NCBI RefSeq assembly: GCF_042429235.1
Contig: NZ_JBHMBA010000002.1
DNA from: Arthrobacter_B citreus
Lineage (GTDB): Bacteria > Actinomycetota > Actinomycetes > Actinomycetales > Micrococcaceae
Length of the DNA: 64,000 bases
Direction: 5' to 3' (one strand)
The notes beneath the pieces were generated by a model. It ran no database searches. It saw only the letters and a program-made list of their open reading frames with translations, and was not told where the DNA came from. The stretch's first letter is position 1, and each line of letters starts with the position of its first letter. A program made the position numbers and the translations under genes. Below, piece after piece: positions 7,303 to 16,202 of the stretch.

Positions 7303-9945
7303 TTACTCGGCGGACGGAACCGGCTCGACCGGAGCCAGGTCAACATCGGAGACGGCCAGTTCGCCGTCGCCGGTTGCCAGGGACAGCTCACGCACGTTGC
7401 CGGCTGCCTTCAGGTCGGCGAGGCCGGCCTGAAGCTGTGCCACCTGGGCGGCGGACGCCGTGACAGTGGCCGTGAGGACCTCGGTGCGCTGCTTGACCTT
7501 GGCCTCGGACTTGGCCTTGCGGATGCCGCCCAGGGCGGTGGCAACCGTGGCCAGGATCCCGGCGTCGGCCTCGGCAACGGCTGTGGACAGCGCGTCGACG
7601 TTCGGCCACGGCGCGCGGTGCACCGAGCCGTGGCGCCACCAGCCCCACACCTCTTCGGTGGCGAAGGGCAGGAACGGGGCGAACAGGCGCAGCAGGGCAT
7701 CGAGAGTGGTGGCCAGCGCGGCCAGCACCGATGCCTGCTCCGCTTCGCCCGATGCACCGTAGGCGCGGTCCTTGATCAGCTCCACATAATCATCCGTGAA
7801 GGACCAGAAGAAGGACTCGGTCAGCTGCAGGGCCTTGGCGTAGTCGTAGTTCTCGAAGGCCTTGGTGGAGGCCTTCACGACGTCGGCCAGCTGCTTGAGC
7901 AGTGCGGAGTCAAGGGCGTTGGTGATCACCGCGGTGTCAGCGGTGACCACGTTGGCTTCCGTGGCACCCAGGTTCAGGACGAACTTGGAGGCGTTCAGGA
8001 GCTTGATCGCCAGGCGGCGGCCAATCTTCATCTGGGCGATCTCGTACGCGGTGTCGGCGCCCAGCTTGGCCGATGCTGCCCAGTAGCGGACGGCGTCGGA
8101 ACCGTAGTCGTTGAGCACATCGGTGGGAACCACCACGTTGCCCTTGGACTTGGACATCTTCTTGCGGTCCGGATCCAGGATCCAGCCGGAGATGGCCGCA
8201 TGCTTCCACGGCGCGGCATGGTTCAGCGCGTCAGCGCGCACCACGGAGGAGAACAGCCAGGTCCGGATGATGTCGTGCCCCTGCGGACGCAGGTCAAACG
8301 GGAACACCTTGCCGAAGAGGTCCTCGTCGCGGCTCCAGCCGCCCACAATCTGCGGGGTCAGGGAGGAGGTGGCCCAGGTGTCCAGGACATCGGCGTCGCC
8401 CACAAACCCGCCGGGCTGATTGCGCTGGGACTCTTCGTACCCCGGAGCCGGTTCGGCGGCGGGGTCCACGGGCAGGGATTCCGATGCCGGCAGCACCGGG
8501 TGGTCGTAGTCCGGGTTGCCGGAGGCATCCAGCGGGTACCAGACCGGAACGGGAACACCGAAGAAGCGCTGGCGCGAAACGAGCCAGTCTCCGTTCAGCC
8601 CTTCGATCCAGTTTTCATAGCGGGAACGCATGAACGACGGGTGGAAATCGATCTCCCGGCCGCGGGCGATCAGGCGTCCGCGGCGGTCCTCGTCGCGCCC
8701 GCCGTTGCGGATGTACCACTGGCGGCTGGTGACAACCTCAAGCGGCTTGTCGCCCTTTTCGAAGAAGTTCACCGGGTGGGTGATCTTCTTTGGCTCGCCC
8801 TCCAGGTCTCCGCTTTCGCGAAGCATCCCGACGACGGCTTCCTTGGCGCTGAAGACGGTCTTGGCGGCCACGGCGGCGTAGTTTTCCTTCGCCTTTTCCG
8901 TGGTGATCCAGTCCGGGGTGTCGGCCAGCAGGCGGCCGTCACGGCCGACGACGGCGCGCGTGGGCAGGTTCAGTTCCCGCCACCAGGTGACGTCGGTCTG
9001 ATCGCCGAACGTGCAGATCATGGCGATGCCCGAGCCCTTGTCCGGCTTGGCCAGCGGATGGGCACGCACCTCGACCTCGACGTCGAACAGCGGGGACTTT
9101 ACCGTGGTGCCGAATAGGCGTTGGTAGCGCTCGTCGTCGGGGTGTGCCACCAGCGCCACGCAGGCCGGCAGGAGCTCGGGGCGGGTGGTTTCGATGAAGA
9201 TCTTCTCGCCGTCGGGGGCGTGGAAGCTGATCCGGTGGTAGGCGCCGGCCTGCTCGCGGTCTTCGACTTCGGCCTGGGCCACGGCGGTGCGGAAGGTGAC
9301 GTCCCACAGCGTGGGAGCCTCCGACATGTAGGCGTCACCGGCCTTGAGGTTCTCCAGGAAGGCGCGCTGGCTGACGGCGCGCGAGTTGTCATCGATGGTG
9401 CGGTAGGTGCGGGTCCAGTCCACGGACAGGCCGAGCGTGGAGAAGAGGTCCTCGAAGACCTTCTCGTCCTCCACCGCCAGCTCTTCGCACAGCTCGATGA
9501 AGTTCCGGCGGGAAATGACATCGAAGTCGCGCTGGTTCTTGGGCGCGGTCGCCGGCGGGCGGTAGTCCGGATCGTACGGCTTGGTCGGATCGCAGCGGAC
9601 TCCGTAGTAGTTCTGGACGCGGCGCTCGGTGGGCAGGCCGTTGTCGTCCCAGCCCATCGGGTAGAACACGTTCTTGCCGGTCATGCGCTGGTAGCGGGCC
9701 ATGACGTCGGTCTGCGTGTAGGAGAACATGTGCCCCACGTGCAGCGAGCCGGAGGCCGTGGGCGGGGGAGTGTCGATCGAGTAGACGTCCTCACGGACCG
9801 TGTCTTCGTTGAACGCGTATGTTCCCTCTTCGCGCCAGCGGCGGCTCAGGGTTGCTTCGAGACCCTCGAGGGCGGGTTTGTCGGGGACGGATACGGTCTT
9901 GGGTTCGTTATCGGGCGTGTCTGTGCCCGGAAAGTTTTCAGCCAT
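7303..9945 (-). CDS. valS: Valine-tRNA ligase
   Basis: An 880-residue class I synthetase that charges tRNA-Val. The HIGH-type signature is PPPTASGSLHVGHMFSY near the N-terminus and the second signature is KKMSKSKGN. The CP1 editing domain and the anticodon-binding region follow, with a short C-terminal coiled arm. ATG 9945 (MAENFPG) is preferred, with GGAAG upstream; an in-frame GTG at 9984 would add 13 residues. It is transcribed toward the shared terminator and diverges from the DUF488 gene. Confidence 0.95.
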   Translation of the reverse strand: MAENFPGTDTPDNEPKTVSVPDKPALEGLEATLSRRWREEGTYAFNEDTVREDVYSIDTPPPTASGSLHVGHMFSYTQTDVMARYQRMTGKNVFYPMGWDDNGLPTERRVQNYYGVRCDPTKPYDPDYRPPATAPKNQRDFDVISRRNFIELCEELAVEDEKVFEDLFSTLGLSVDWTRTYRTIDDNSRAVSQRAFLENLKAGDAYMSEAPTLWDVTFRTAVAQAEVEDREQAGAYHRISFHAPDGEKIFIETTRPELLPACVALVAHPDDERYQRLFGTTVKSPLFDVEVEVRAHPLAKPDKGSGIAMICTFGDQTDVTWWRELNLPTRAVVGRDGRLLADTPDWITTEKAKENYAAVAAKTVFSAKEAVVGMLRESGDLEGEPKKITHPVNFFEKGDKPLEVVTSRQWYIRNGGRDEDRRGRLIARGREIDFHPSFMRSRYENWIEGLNGDWLVSRQRFFGVPVPVWYPLDASGNPDYDHPVLPASESLPVDPAAEPAPGYEESQRNQPGGFVGDADVLDTWATSSLTPQIVGGWSRDEDLFGKVFPFDLRPQGHDIIRTWLFSSVVRADALNHAAPWKHAAISGWILDPDRKKMSKSKGNVVVPTDVLNDYGSDAVRYWAASAKLGADTAYEIAQMKIGRRLAIKLLNASKFVLNLGATEANVVTADTAVITNALDSALLKQLADVVKASTKAFENYDYAKALQLTESFFWSFTDDYVELIKDRAYGASGEAEQASVLAALATTLDALLRLFAPFLPFATEEVWGWWRHGSVHRAPWPNVDALSTAVAEADAGILATVATALGGIRKAKSEAKVKQRTEVLTATVTASAAQVAQLQAGLADLKAAGNVRELSLATGDGELAVSDVDLAPVEPVPSAE

Positions 9946-10025
9946 GGTTCCATTCTTCCACGCGGGAGGTATGGCCTGCGGCACGTGTCTGTCCTTTCAT
10001 CGTCGGGCCGCCGTAGCATCCGGAT

Positions 10026-10421
10026 ATGGCGACAGATGAGGAACAGCCGGGGCGGAGCCGGGGGAGGATCCAGGGAAGGATCCGCACCCGGCGCATTTAT
10101 GACGAGCCCGACGGCGGATACCGGGTCCTGGTGGACCGGCTGTGGCCGCGCGGGGTGTCCAAGGAGAGGGCGGACCTGGACGAGTGGCTCAAGGACCTGG
10201 CGCCAAGCACCGAGCTGCGGAAGTGGTTTGCGCACCGGCCGGAGCGGTGGGCCGTATTCCAGGAGCGGTACCGGCAGGAGTTGGCGGAGAATCCCGGGGT
10301 GGCGGACTTCAGCCTGGAGTGCCGCTCACGTCCGGACACCGTCCTGCTGTACGGGGCACGCAGCGAAACGCAGAACGAGGCCGTAGTGCTGAGGGACTAC
10401 CTGGTGGAGAGCAGCTCCTAA
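10026..10421 (+). CDS. DUF488 family protein (YeaO-like)
   Basis: A 131-residue protein of unknown function. The family hallmarks are present: IRTRRIYDEP near the N-terminus, VLVDRLWPRGVSKE, WLKDLAPS, LRKWF and the C-terminal TVLLYGARSETQNEAVVL. Its start is 80 bases from the divergent valS start. No partner gene is evident; the next gene is the repeat-bracketed DUF559 gene. Confidence 0.88.
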   Translation: MATDEEQPGRSRGRIQGRIRTRRIYDEPDGGYRVLVDRLWPRGVSKERADLDEWLKDLAPSTELRKWFAHRPERWAVFQERYRQELAENPGVADFSLECRSRPDTVLLYGARSETQNEAVVLRDYLVESSS

Positions 10422-10427
10422 CCCGGA

Positions 10428-10504
10428 CGCATTGGTTCCCGCTCTTTGATGCCTGCTGGGGCTGCTGGTGTCACAGGGGTAACACCAGCCACGAAGGTTG
10501 GGAA
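10428..10504 (+). repeat. 77-bp repeat, copy 1 (left of the DUF559 gene)
   Basis: It matches 11499-11575 at 61 of 77 positions with no gap. This copy has terminal inverted repeats GGTTCCC (10434) and GGGAACC (10500), plus an inner pair CTGGTGT and ACACCAG, so it can form a long hairpin. It begins 6 bases after the DUF488 stop. Confidence 0.8.
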
Positions 10505-10628
10505 CCCGTGCTGTGTTCGGGCGGCAACAGCGGGCTGTATGTCCGCCACAGGCACCCAGCTGGACTCTGCATCCACAATTACCGTCTCCGCCGTAGTCCG
10601 GGCTCGTGAGCGGGACGATCCTCGGGAT

Positions 10629-11438
10629 ATGCAGAGCATCGAGGTCTTCCTGAGGTTTCACCACGGTGCCGCACGGTTCAGCTCCATAACGGCCAACGGC
10701 TTCAGCCGGGGGCACATCAATCGGGCAGTGACGAGCGGAACCGTGCTGCGGCCCTGCCCGGGAACCTATGCCCTGCACGATGCTCCTGCCGAGCTGCTGT
10801 TTGCGGCGGAGCGGGGAGTGGCACTCACATGTATCAGTGCGGCGCGGGTGCTGGGCTGGTGGGTGCTTCAGGAGCCCCCGCTGGTGCATGTGACGGCAGA
10901 CCGGGCAATGAGCCTGCCGGGTGCGGTTGTCCATCGAGGCCCACGGACAGCGAAACGGCTGATCGCAACACCGCTACAAATCATTGCTGCGGCTTTCCGG
11001 TGTCTGCCGCCTCTGGAAGCGCTGGTTCTCGCGGAATGTGCGGTGAGCAGACATTACATAGGTATTCGGACGCTGGAGCAGCACTTTTCCGGTCCCAAGG
11101 ACTGGAGGATTAGGCAACTCATCAGGGACATCCGACCCAGGACGGCATCCCCGTTGGAGGTCTGTGCACGCTTCCACCTCCAGACAGCCGGAATCGCAGT
11201 GGAGACGGAAGTCAACATCCCGGCAGTCGGCCGAGTGGACATGGTCGTTGAAGGGCGGCTGCTGGTGGAAATCGACGGCTACGAGTTTCACAGCCGCAGA
11301 GAGCACTACCGGAATGACAGGAACCGGTGGAATGCTGCGGCGGCGGCCGGTTGGAGAACCCTGCGCATCACTGCGGAAATGGTGCTGCATGACCCCGTTG
11401 GGTTCGTGCTGCTTGTTCGGGGTGCACTCGCCAGCTGA
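10629..11438 (+). CDS. DUF559-domain protein with AbiEi-like N-terminal region
   Basis: A 269-residue protein. The C-terminal about 100 residues match DUF559, a PD-(D/E)xK endonuclease-like fold related to very-short-patch repair nucleases: RVDMVVEGRLLVEIDGYEF with Asp, Glu and Asp in the expected pattern, followed by HYRNDRNRW and GWRTLRIT. The N-terminus resembles the winged-helix region of AbiEi-type antitoxins (FSRGHINRAVTSGTVLRPCPGTYAL). In actinobacteria such proteins are common orphans of unknown role. ATG 10629 is the first start that gives this N-terminus; the frame is open to 10446, but that part lies in repeat copy 1. Two diverged 77-bp repeats bracket the gene, suggesting it moves or is copied as a unit. 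Confidence 0.8.
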   Translation: MQSIEVFLRFHHGAARFSSITANGFSRGHINRAVTSGTVLRPCPGTYALHDAPAELLFAAERGVALTCISAARVLGWWVLQEPPLVHVTADRAMSLPGAVVHRGPRTAKRLIATPLQIIAAAFRCLPPLEALVLAECAVSRHYIGIRTLEQHFSGPKDWRIRQLIRDIRPRTASPLEVCARFHLQTAGIAVETEVNIPAVGRVDMVVEGRLLVEIDGYEFHSRREHYRNDRNRWNAAAAAGWRTLRITAEMVLHDPVGFVLLVRGALAS

Positions 11439-11460
11439 ATCGGCTCTGCCACAGCCGTCG

Positions 11461-11490
11461 TGAGGCAGCTGCACGTGAGGCAGCTGCACC
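11461..11490 (+). repeat. 15-bp tandem duplication
   Basis: TGAGGCAGCTGCACG at 11461-11475 is followed directly by the same 15-mer ending in C. It lies between the DUF559 stop and repeat copy 2. Confidence 0.8.
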
Positions 11491-11498
11491 CGCCGCTG

Positions 11499-11575
11499 CG
11501 CACTGGTTCCCACCCTTTGATGTCTGCTGAGGCCTGTGGTGCCACAAGCGTCACACCAGTAACGAAGAATGGGAA
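11499..11575 (+). repeat. 77-bp repeat, copy 2 (right of the DUF559 gene)
   Basis: Same orientation as copy 1, starting 1071 bases later, 79 percent identical. The right inverted arm has decayed (GGGAAGG instead of GGGAACC). Confidence 0.8.
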
Positions 11576-11667
11576 GGAGTGCGGGAGGGCGCGCGGCAAC
11601 ACAGCACCGAAGTAACAGAGCGCCGGAAGCTGTGGCGCCGGTATGCCCAATGACTACAGTTGGCTGC

Positions 11668-12462
11668 ATGACTTCTCCCCTGGCATCAGAGTCCACATCC
11701 AGCCCGTCTATCCGGCCCAAGCGCGCGGTCGTTACAGGAGCAAGTTCAGGAATCGGCGCTGCAGCCGTGCGTGCCTTGCGCGCCTCCGGCTGGGACGTCG
11801 TCGCCGTCGCGCGCCGCGAAGAGAAACTGAAGGCGCTCGCTGAGGAAACCGGCGCCCAGCCCGTCACCGCGGATGTGACCGACGGCGAATCCGTTGAGCG
11901 GATGGCCGCCGAAGTGCTGGCAACCGGGGGAGTGGACGCACTGGTCAACAATGCCGGTGGGGCCTGGGGCGTGGACCCGGTGGGCGATGGCAAGATCAGC
12001 GACTGGGAAGCCATGTACAACGTCAACGTCCTGGGCGCACTGCGGGTGACCCAGGCCTTCCTGCCCGCCCTCCGCGAGTCCGGCCGGGGATCCATCCTGA
12101 TGCTGACGTCAACAGCGGCACTTGCCCCCTATGAAGGCGGTGCCGGCTACTGTGCGGCCAAGTCCGCCGAGCAGGCGCTCGCCGGCACCCTGCGTCTGGA
12201 GGAAGCCGAGAACAACGTCCGTGTCATCGAGATCCTGCCGGGCATGGTGAAAACCGAGGAGTTCTCCCTGAACCGCCTCGGCGACAAGGAGGCCGCCGAA
12301 AAGGTTTACGCCGGGGTCGAGAAACCGCTGACCGCCGAAGACGTGGCCGACGTGATGGCGTACTCCCTCAACCTTCCCCACCATGTGAATCTGGACCGGG
12401 TGGTGCTGCGGCCCGTGGCCCAGGCGGCAACCCACAAGGTCATCCGCCGGCCGCTGGGGTAG
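11668..12462 (+). CDS. Short-chain dehydrogenase/reductase
   Basis: A 264-residue classical SDR. The cofactor motif is TGASSGIG near the N-terminus, followed by NNAGG, the SSTA-type serine region (MLTSTAAL) and the catalytic YCAAK. The substrate is unknown. It most resembles the NADP-dependent YdfG/3-hydroxy-acid type group. ATG 11668 is chosen because the Rossmann strand begins about 15 residues later. No clear ribosome site precedes it, and TACAGT at 11655-11660 could be a -10 for a leaderless message. Its stop lies inside a GC-rich tandem repeat. Confidence 0.85.
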   Translation: MTSPLASESTSSPSIRPKRAVVTGASSGIGAAAVRALRASGWDVVAVARREEKLKALAEETGAQPVTADVTDGESVERMAAEVLATGGVDALVNNAGGAWGVDPVGDGKISDWEAMYNVNVLGALRVTQAFLPALRESGRGSILMLTSTAALAPYEGGAGYCAAKSAEQALAGTLRLEEAENNVRVIEILPGMVKTEEFSLNRLGDKEAAEKVYAGVEKPLTAEDVADVMAYSLNLPHHVNLDRVVLRPVAQAATHKVIRRPLG

Positions 12463-12542
12463 CTACGCCGGCCGCTGGGGCGACCCACCGCCGGCCGCTA
12501 GGGTAGCTCCGCCGGCCGCTGGGGCGACCCACCGCCGGCCGC
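12445..12542 (+). repeat. GC-rich tandem repeat at the end of the SDR gene
   Basis: Four alternating units of about 21 and 23 bases sharing GCCGGCCGCTGGGG make two copies of a 44-bp period. The array starts inside the last codons of the SDR, so its stop codon is part of the first unit. Confidence 0.75.
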
Positions 12543-12566
12543 GCAGGCGGCCGGCATCCGGAGAAC

Positions 12567-12596
12567 TTCGACATCGCTGAAGCCGTGGCCTAAACT
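12567..12596 (+). promoter_or_regulatory. Promoter of the ileS T-box leader
   Basis: TTCGAC (12567-12572) and TAAACT (12591-12596) are 18 bases apart and stand immediately upstream of the T-box stem I. Confidence 0.5.
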
Positions 12597-12905
12597 GGCG
12601 GAAGCAGCTTTGACCCGGCCATCACCGGTGAGCTTCCGGAAGAACGGCCCGGGAATGATGATTTTTCATTGATGTTTCCCAGGGCCCAGTAGAACCGGAC
12701 GGGTAAGCCCGTCACAGCAGTCAACGAGCGGCAGCCCGGCTCGGAGGCGCAGTGCACTGCAGATCCTTGGCAGGACACGGCACCGACGACGACGGCGGCA
12801 AGCGAGGTGGTACCGCGGATCACCGCAGGCTTTATGCCGGCGGGCGATTGCGCCCTCGCATCCTGTACTTCATCAGAACTACTTGCCGCTATCAGGATGA
12901 CGAAT
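12597..12905 (+). promoter_or_regulatory. Translational T-box riboswitch of ileS
   Basis: The leader has a short stem I, GGAAGC (12600-12605) with GCTTCC (12632-12637), enclosing a candidate specifier ATC (Ile) at 12621-12623. The T-box core AGGTGGTACCGCGG lies at 12805-12818; its UGGU can pair with the ACCA end of uncharged tRNA-Ile. GCGAGG (12802) can pair with CCTCGC (12854). CATCCTG (12859-12865) can pair with CAGGATG (12893-12899), which contains the ileS ribosome site, and no T-run terminator is present. This points to control of translation initiation, as known for actinobacterial ileS T-boxes. Confidence 0.88.
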
Positions 12906-15900
12906 ATGCCCTCTATCTATCCCAAGGCCACCACGGCCGCCGCTCCGGCGGAAAACGCCGCCCCGTCTTCCCCCAAGTTTCCGGAACTTGAAGAACTGGT
13001 TCTGAAGTACTGGGACAAGGACGGAACCTTCCAGGCCTCCATTGACGCCCGGCCCGCCGGCAAGGACGGCTCCAACGAGTTTGTCTTCTACGACGGCCCG
13101 CCCTTTGCCAACGGCCTGCCGCACTACGGTCACCTGCTCACCGGCTACGTCAAGGATCTGGTGGCCCGCTACCAGACCCAGCGCGGCCGCCGCGTGGAAC
13201 GCCGTTTCGGCTGGGACACCCACGGCCTGCCGGCCGAACTCGAAGCCATGAAGCAGCTGGGCATGTCCGACAAGGTCCAGATCGAAAAGATGGGCATCGA
13301 CAAGTTCAACGACGCCTGCCGTGCCTCGGTGATGGAATACGCCGGCGAGTGGAAGGACTACGTCACCCGCCAGGCCCGCTGGGTGGACTTCGAAAACGAC
13401 TACAAGACGCTCAACGTCGAGTACATGGAGTCAGTCATCTGGGCCTTCAAGACCCTGCATGAAAAGGGCCTGACCTACAGCGGCTTCCGGGTGCTCCCGT
13501 ACTGCTGGAAGGACGAGACCCCGCTGTCCAACCATGAGCTGCGCATGGACGACGACGTCTACAAGGACCGCCAGGACCAGACCGTCACCGTCACCTTCCC
13601 GGTCACCGGCGGCGATACTGCACTTTCCGCGGAACTCGACGGCGTCCTCGCCATCGCCTGGACCACCACGCCGTGGACGCTGCCCACCAACATGGCCCTC
13701 GCCGTCGGACCCTCCGTCCGCTACGCCGTCGTGCCCGCCGGCCCCAACGGCACGCCGCAGGACAACCCGGAGGCCCGCTACCTGCTGGCCGAAGACCTCG
13801 TGGGTGCCTACGCCAAGGACCTGGGGTACGACGACGCCGACGCCGCCCGCGCGGCCGTCACCGCCGTGCACCTGGGCAGCGAGCTGGCCGGGCTGCGTTA
13901 CGCCCCGCTGTGGAACTACTACGCCGACACCGAGAAGTGGGGCACACAGAACGCCTGGCGTTTTGTCACGGCCGATTACGTCACCACCACCGACGGCACC
14001 GGCATCGTCCACCAGGCTCCGGCCTACGGTGAAGATGACCAGAAGATCTGCGAAGCCAACGGCATCCCGGTCATCCTGTCAGTGGACGAGGGCGGCAAAT
14101 TCCTGCCCATGTTCGCCGAGGGCCCGCTGTCCGGCATTGCCGGCCTGCAGGTCTTTGACGCCAACAAGCTCATCACCAAGGTGCTGCGCGCGGACGGACG
14201 CCTGCTGCGCCAGGCCAGCTACGAACACAGCTACCCGCACTGCTGGCGCTGCCGGAACCCGCTGATCTACAAGGCTGTCTCCTCCTGGTTCGTGGAGGTC
14301 ACCAAGATCAAGGACCGCATGGTCGAGCTGAACCAGCAGATCAACTGGATCCCGGAAAACGTCAAGGACGGCCAGTTCGGCAAGTGGCTGGAAAACGCCC
14401 GCGACTGGTCCATCAGCCGCAACCGCTACTGGGGCAGCCCCATTCCGGTGTGGGTCTCCGACGACCCCAATTACCCGCGGACCGACGTGTACGGTTCCCT
14501 CGAGGAACTCAAGGCCGACTTTGGCCGGCTGCCGGTGAACAAGGCCGGCGAACCGGATCTGCACCGCCCCTTCATCGATGAGCTGACCCGGCCAAACCCG
14601 GACGACCCGCGCACCCCCGAAGAGGGCCAGTCCACCATGCGCCGTGTCGAGGACGTCCTGGACGTCTGGTTCGACTCCGGCTCCATGCCGTACGCCCAGG
14701 TGCATTACCCGCACGAAAACGCCGACTGGTTTGAGCACCACAACCCCGGCGACTTCATCGTGGAGTACATCGGCCAGACCCGCGGCTGGTTCTACACGCT
14801 GCACGTCCTGGCCACCGCGCTGTTTGACCGCCCGGCCTTCCGCAACGTGATCAGCCACGGCATTGTGCTGGGCTCGGACGGGCAGAAGATGTCCAAGTCC
14901 CTGCGCAACTACCCGGACGTCTCCGAGGTCCTGGACCGTGACGGCTCCGACGCCATGCGCTGGTTCCTGATGGCCTCTCCGATCCTGCGCGGCGGCAACC
15001 TGATCGTCACCGAGCAGGGCATCCGCGAGGGCGTCCGCCAGGTCATCCTGCCGCTGTGGAACGTGTGGCACTTCTTCACGCTGTACACCAACGCCGCCAA
15101 CAACGGCAACGGCTACGAGGCCAAGGCACGCTACGAGTCCACCGAACCGCTGGACAACTACATGCTGGCCGCCACCGGTGACCTGGTCCGGACCATGACC
15201 TCGCAGCTGGACACCTATGACGTGTCCGAGGCCTGCGAAACGCTCCGCCAGTACATGGACACGCTGACCAACTGGTACATCCGCCGCAGCCGCAACCGGT
15301 TCTTCGACGAGGACACCCAGGCCTTCGACGTGCTCTACACCTGCCTGGAAACGGTGTGCCGGGTAGCTGCGCCGCTGCTGCCGCTGGTCTCCGAGGAGAT
15401 CTGGCGCGGACTCACCGGCGGGCGCTCAGTGCACCTGACCGACTGGCCCGACGCCGCCCTGTTCCCGCAGGATCCGGCGCTGGTGGACCGCATGGACCGG
15501 ACCCGCCGGATCGCCTCGGTGGGCTCATCACTGCGCAAGGCCGCCAACCTCCGGGTGCGGCTGCCGCTGTCGGAAATGACCGTGGTTGCTCCCGATGCCG
15601 AGTCGCTGCAGGGCCAGTTCGCGGCCATCATCGCCGATGAACTGAACCTGAAGTCCGTCCGGCTGATGGAAGCCGCTGCCGCTGATCCGGCCGAGTTCGG
15701 CATCACGCAAAAGCTCGTGGTCAACGCCCGCGCCGCGGGTCCGCGCCTGGGCAAGAACGTCCAGACGGCCATCAAGGCCTCCAAGTCCGGCGACTGGTCG
15801 GTGGACGACGCCGGTGCGGTCACCGCCGGCGGCCTGGAGCTGCAGCCGCAGGAGTACACACTGGAGACGGTGGTGGAAACCGCCGACGGCGAGTCCTCCA

Positions 15901-16202
15901 AGGCTGTCTCAGTGCTGCCCGGCGGCGGCTTCCTGGTGCTGAACACCGAAGTCACTCCCGAGCTGGCCGCCGAGGGCACCGCCCGGGACGGCATCCGTGC
16001 CATCCAGCAGGCCCGCCGCGACGCCGACCTGCACATCAGCGACCACATCCGCACCGTGGTCAAGACGACGCAGGAATCCGCTGCCGCCCTGGAGGCCAAC
16101 GCGGACCTGATCAAGTCCGAGACCCTGACCGACCAGCTGGTGGTCAACGCCGTCGAGTCTGCCGGCGCCGAAGAATTCACCGTCACCGTGGAGAAGATCT
16201 AA
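12906..16202 (+). CDS. ileS: Isoleucine-tRNA ligase, eukaryote-like type
   Basis: A 1098-residue class I synthetase. The first signature is DGPPFANGLPHYGH (about residue 63), with HYGH in place of HIGH as in the eukaryote-like IleRS group, and the second is KMSKSLRN (about 660). The editing domain lies between them and the anticodon domain follows. ATG 12906 is chosen because AGGA (12894) stands 8 bases upstream, inside the T-box sequestering helix; ATG 12897 has no ribosome site. It heads an operon with folC, whose start overlaps the ileS stop. Confidence 0.95.
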   Translation: MPSIYPKATTAAAPAENAAPSSPKFPELEELVLKYWDKDGTFQASIDARPAGKDGSNEFVFYDGPPFANGLPHYGHLLTGYVKDLVARYQTQRGRRVERRFGWDTHGLPAELEAMKQLGMSDKVQIEKMGIDKFNDACRASVMEYAGEWKDYVTRQARWVDFENDYKTLNVEYMESVIWAFKTLHEKGLTYSGFRVLPYCWKDETPLSNHELRMDDDVYKDRQDQTVTVTFPVTGGDTALSAELDGVLAIAWTTTPWTLPTNMALAVGPSVRYAVVPAGPNGTPQDNPEARYLLAEDLVGAYAKDLGYDDADAARAAVTAVHLGSELAGLRYAPLWNYYADTEKWGTQNAWRFVTADYVTTTDGTGIVHQAPAYGEDDQKICEANGIPVILSVDEGGKFLPMFAEGPLSGIAGLQVFDANKLITKVLRADGRLLRQASYEHSYPHCWRCRNPLIYKAVSSWFVEVTKIKDRMVELNQQINWIPENVKDGQFGKWLENARDWSISRNRYWGSPIPVWVSDDPNYPRTDVYGSLEELKADFGRLPVNKAGEPDLHRPFIDELTRPNPDDPRTPEEGQSTMRRVEDVLDVWFDSGSMPYAQVHYPHENADWFEHHNPGDFIVEYIGQTRGWFYTLHVLATALFDRPAFRNVISHGIVLGSDGQKMSKSLRNYPDVSEVLDRDGSDAMRWFLMASPILRGGNLIVTEQGIREGVRQVILPLWNVWHFFTLYTNAANNGNGYEAKARYESTEPLDNYMLAATGDLVRTMTSQLDTYDVSEACETLRQYMDTLTNWYIRRSRNRFFDEDTQAFDVLYTCLETVCRVAAPLLPLVSEEIWRGLTGGRSVHLTDWPDAALFPQDPALVDRMDRTRRIASVGSSLRKAANLRVRLPLSEMTVVAPDAESLQGQFAAIIADELNLKSVRLMEAAAADPAEFGITQKLVVNARAAGPRLGKNVQTAIKASKSGDWSVDDAGAVTAGGLELQPQEYTLETVVETADGESSKAVSVLPGGGFLVLNTEVTPELAAEGTARDGIRAIQQARRDADLHISDHIRTVVKTTQESAAALEANADLIKSETLTDQLVVNAVESAGAEEFTVTVEKI

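Noticed and set aside
10428..11575. Insertion sequence
   Set aside because: No transposase and the outer repeats are direct, not inverted; kept only as a possible cassette.
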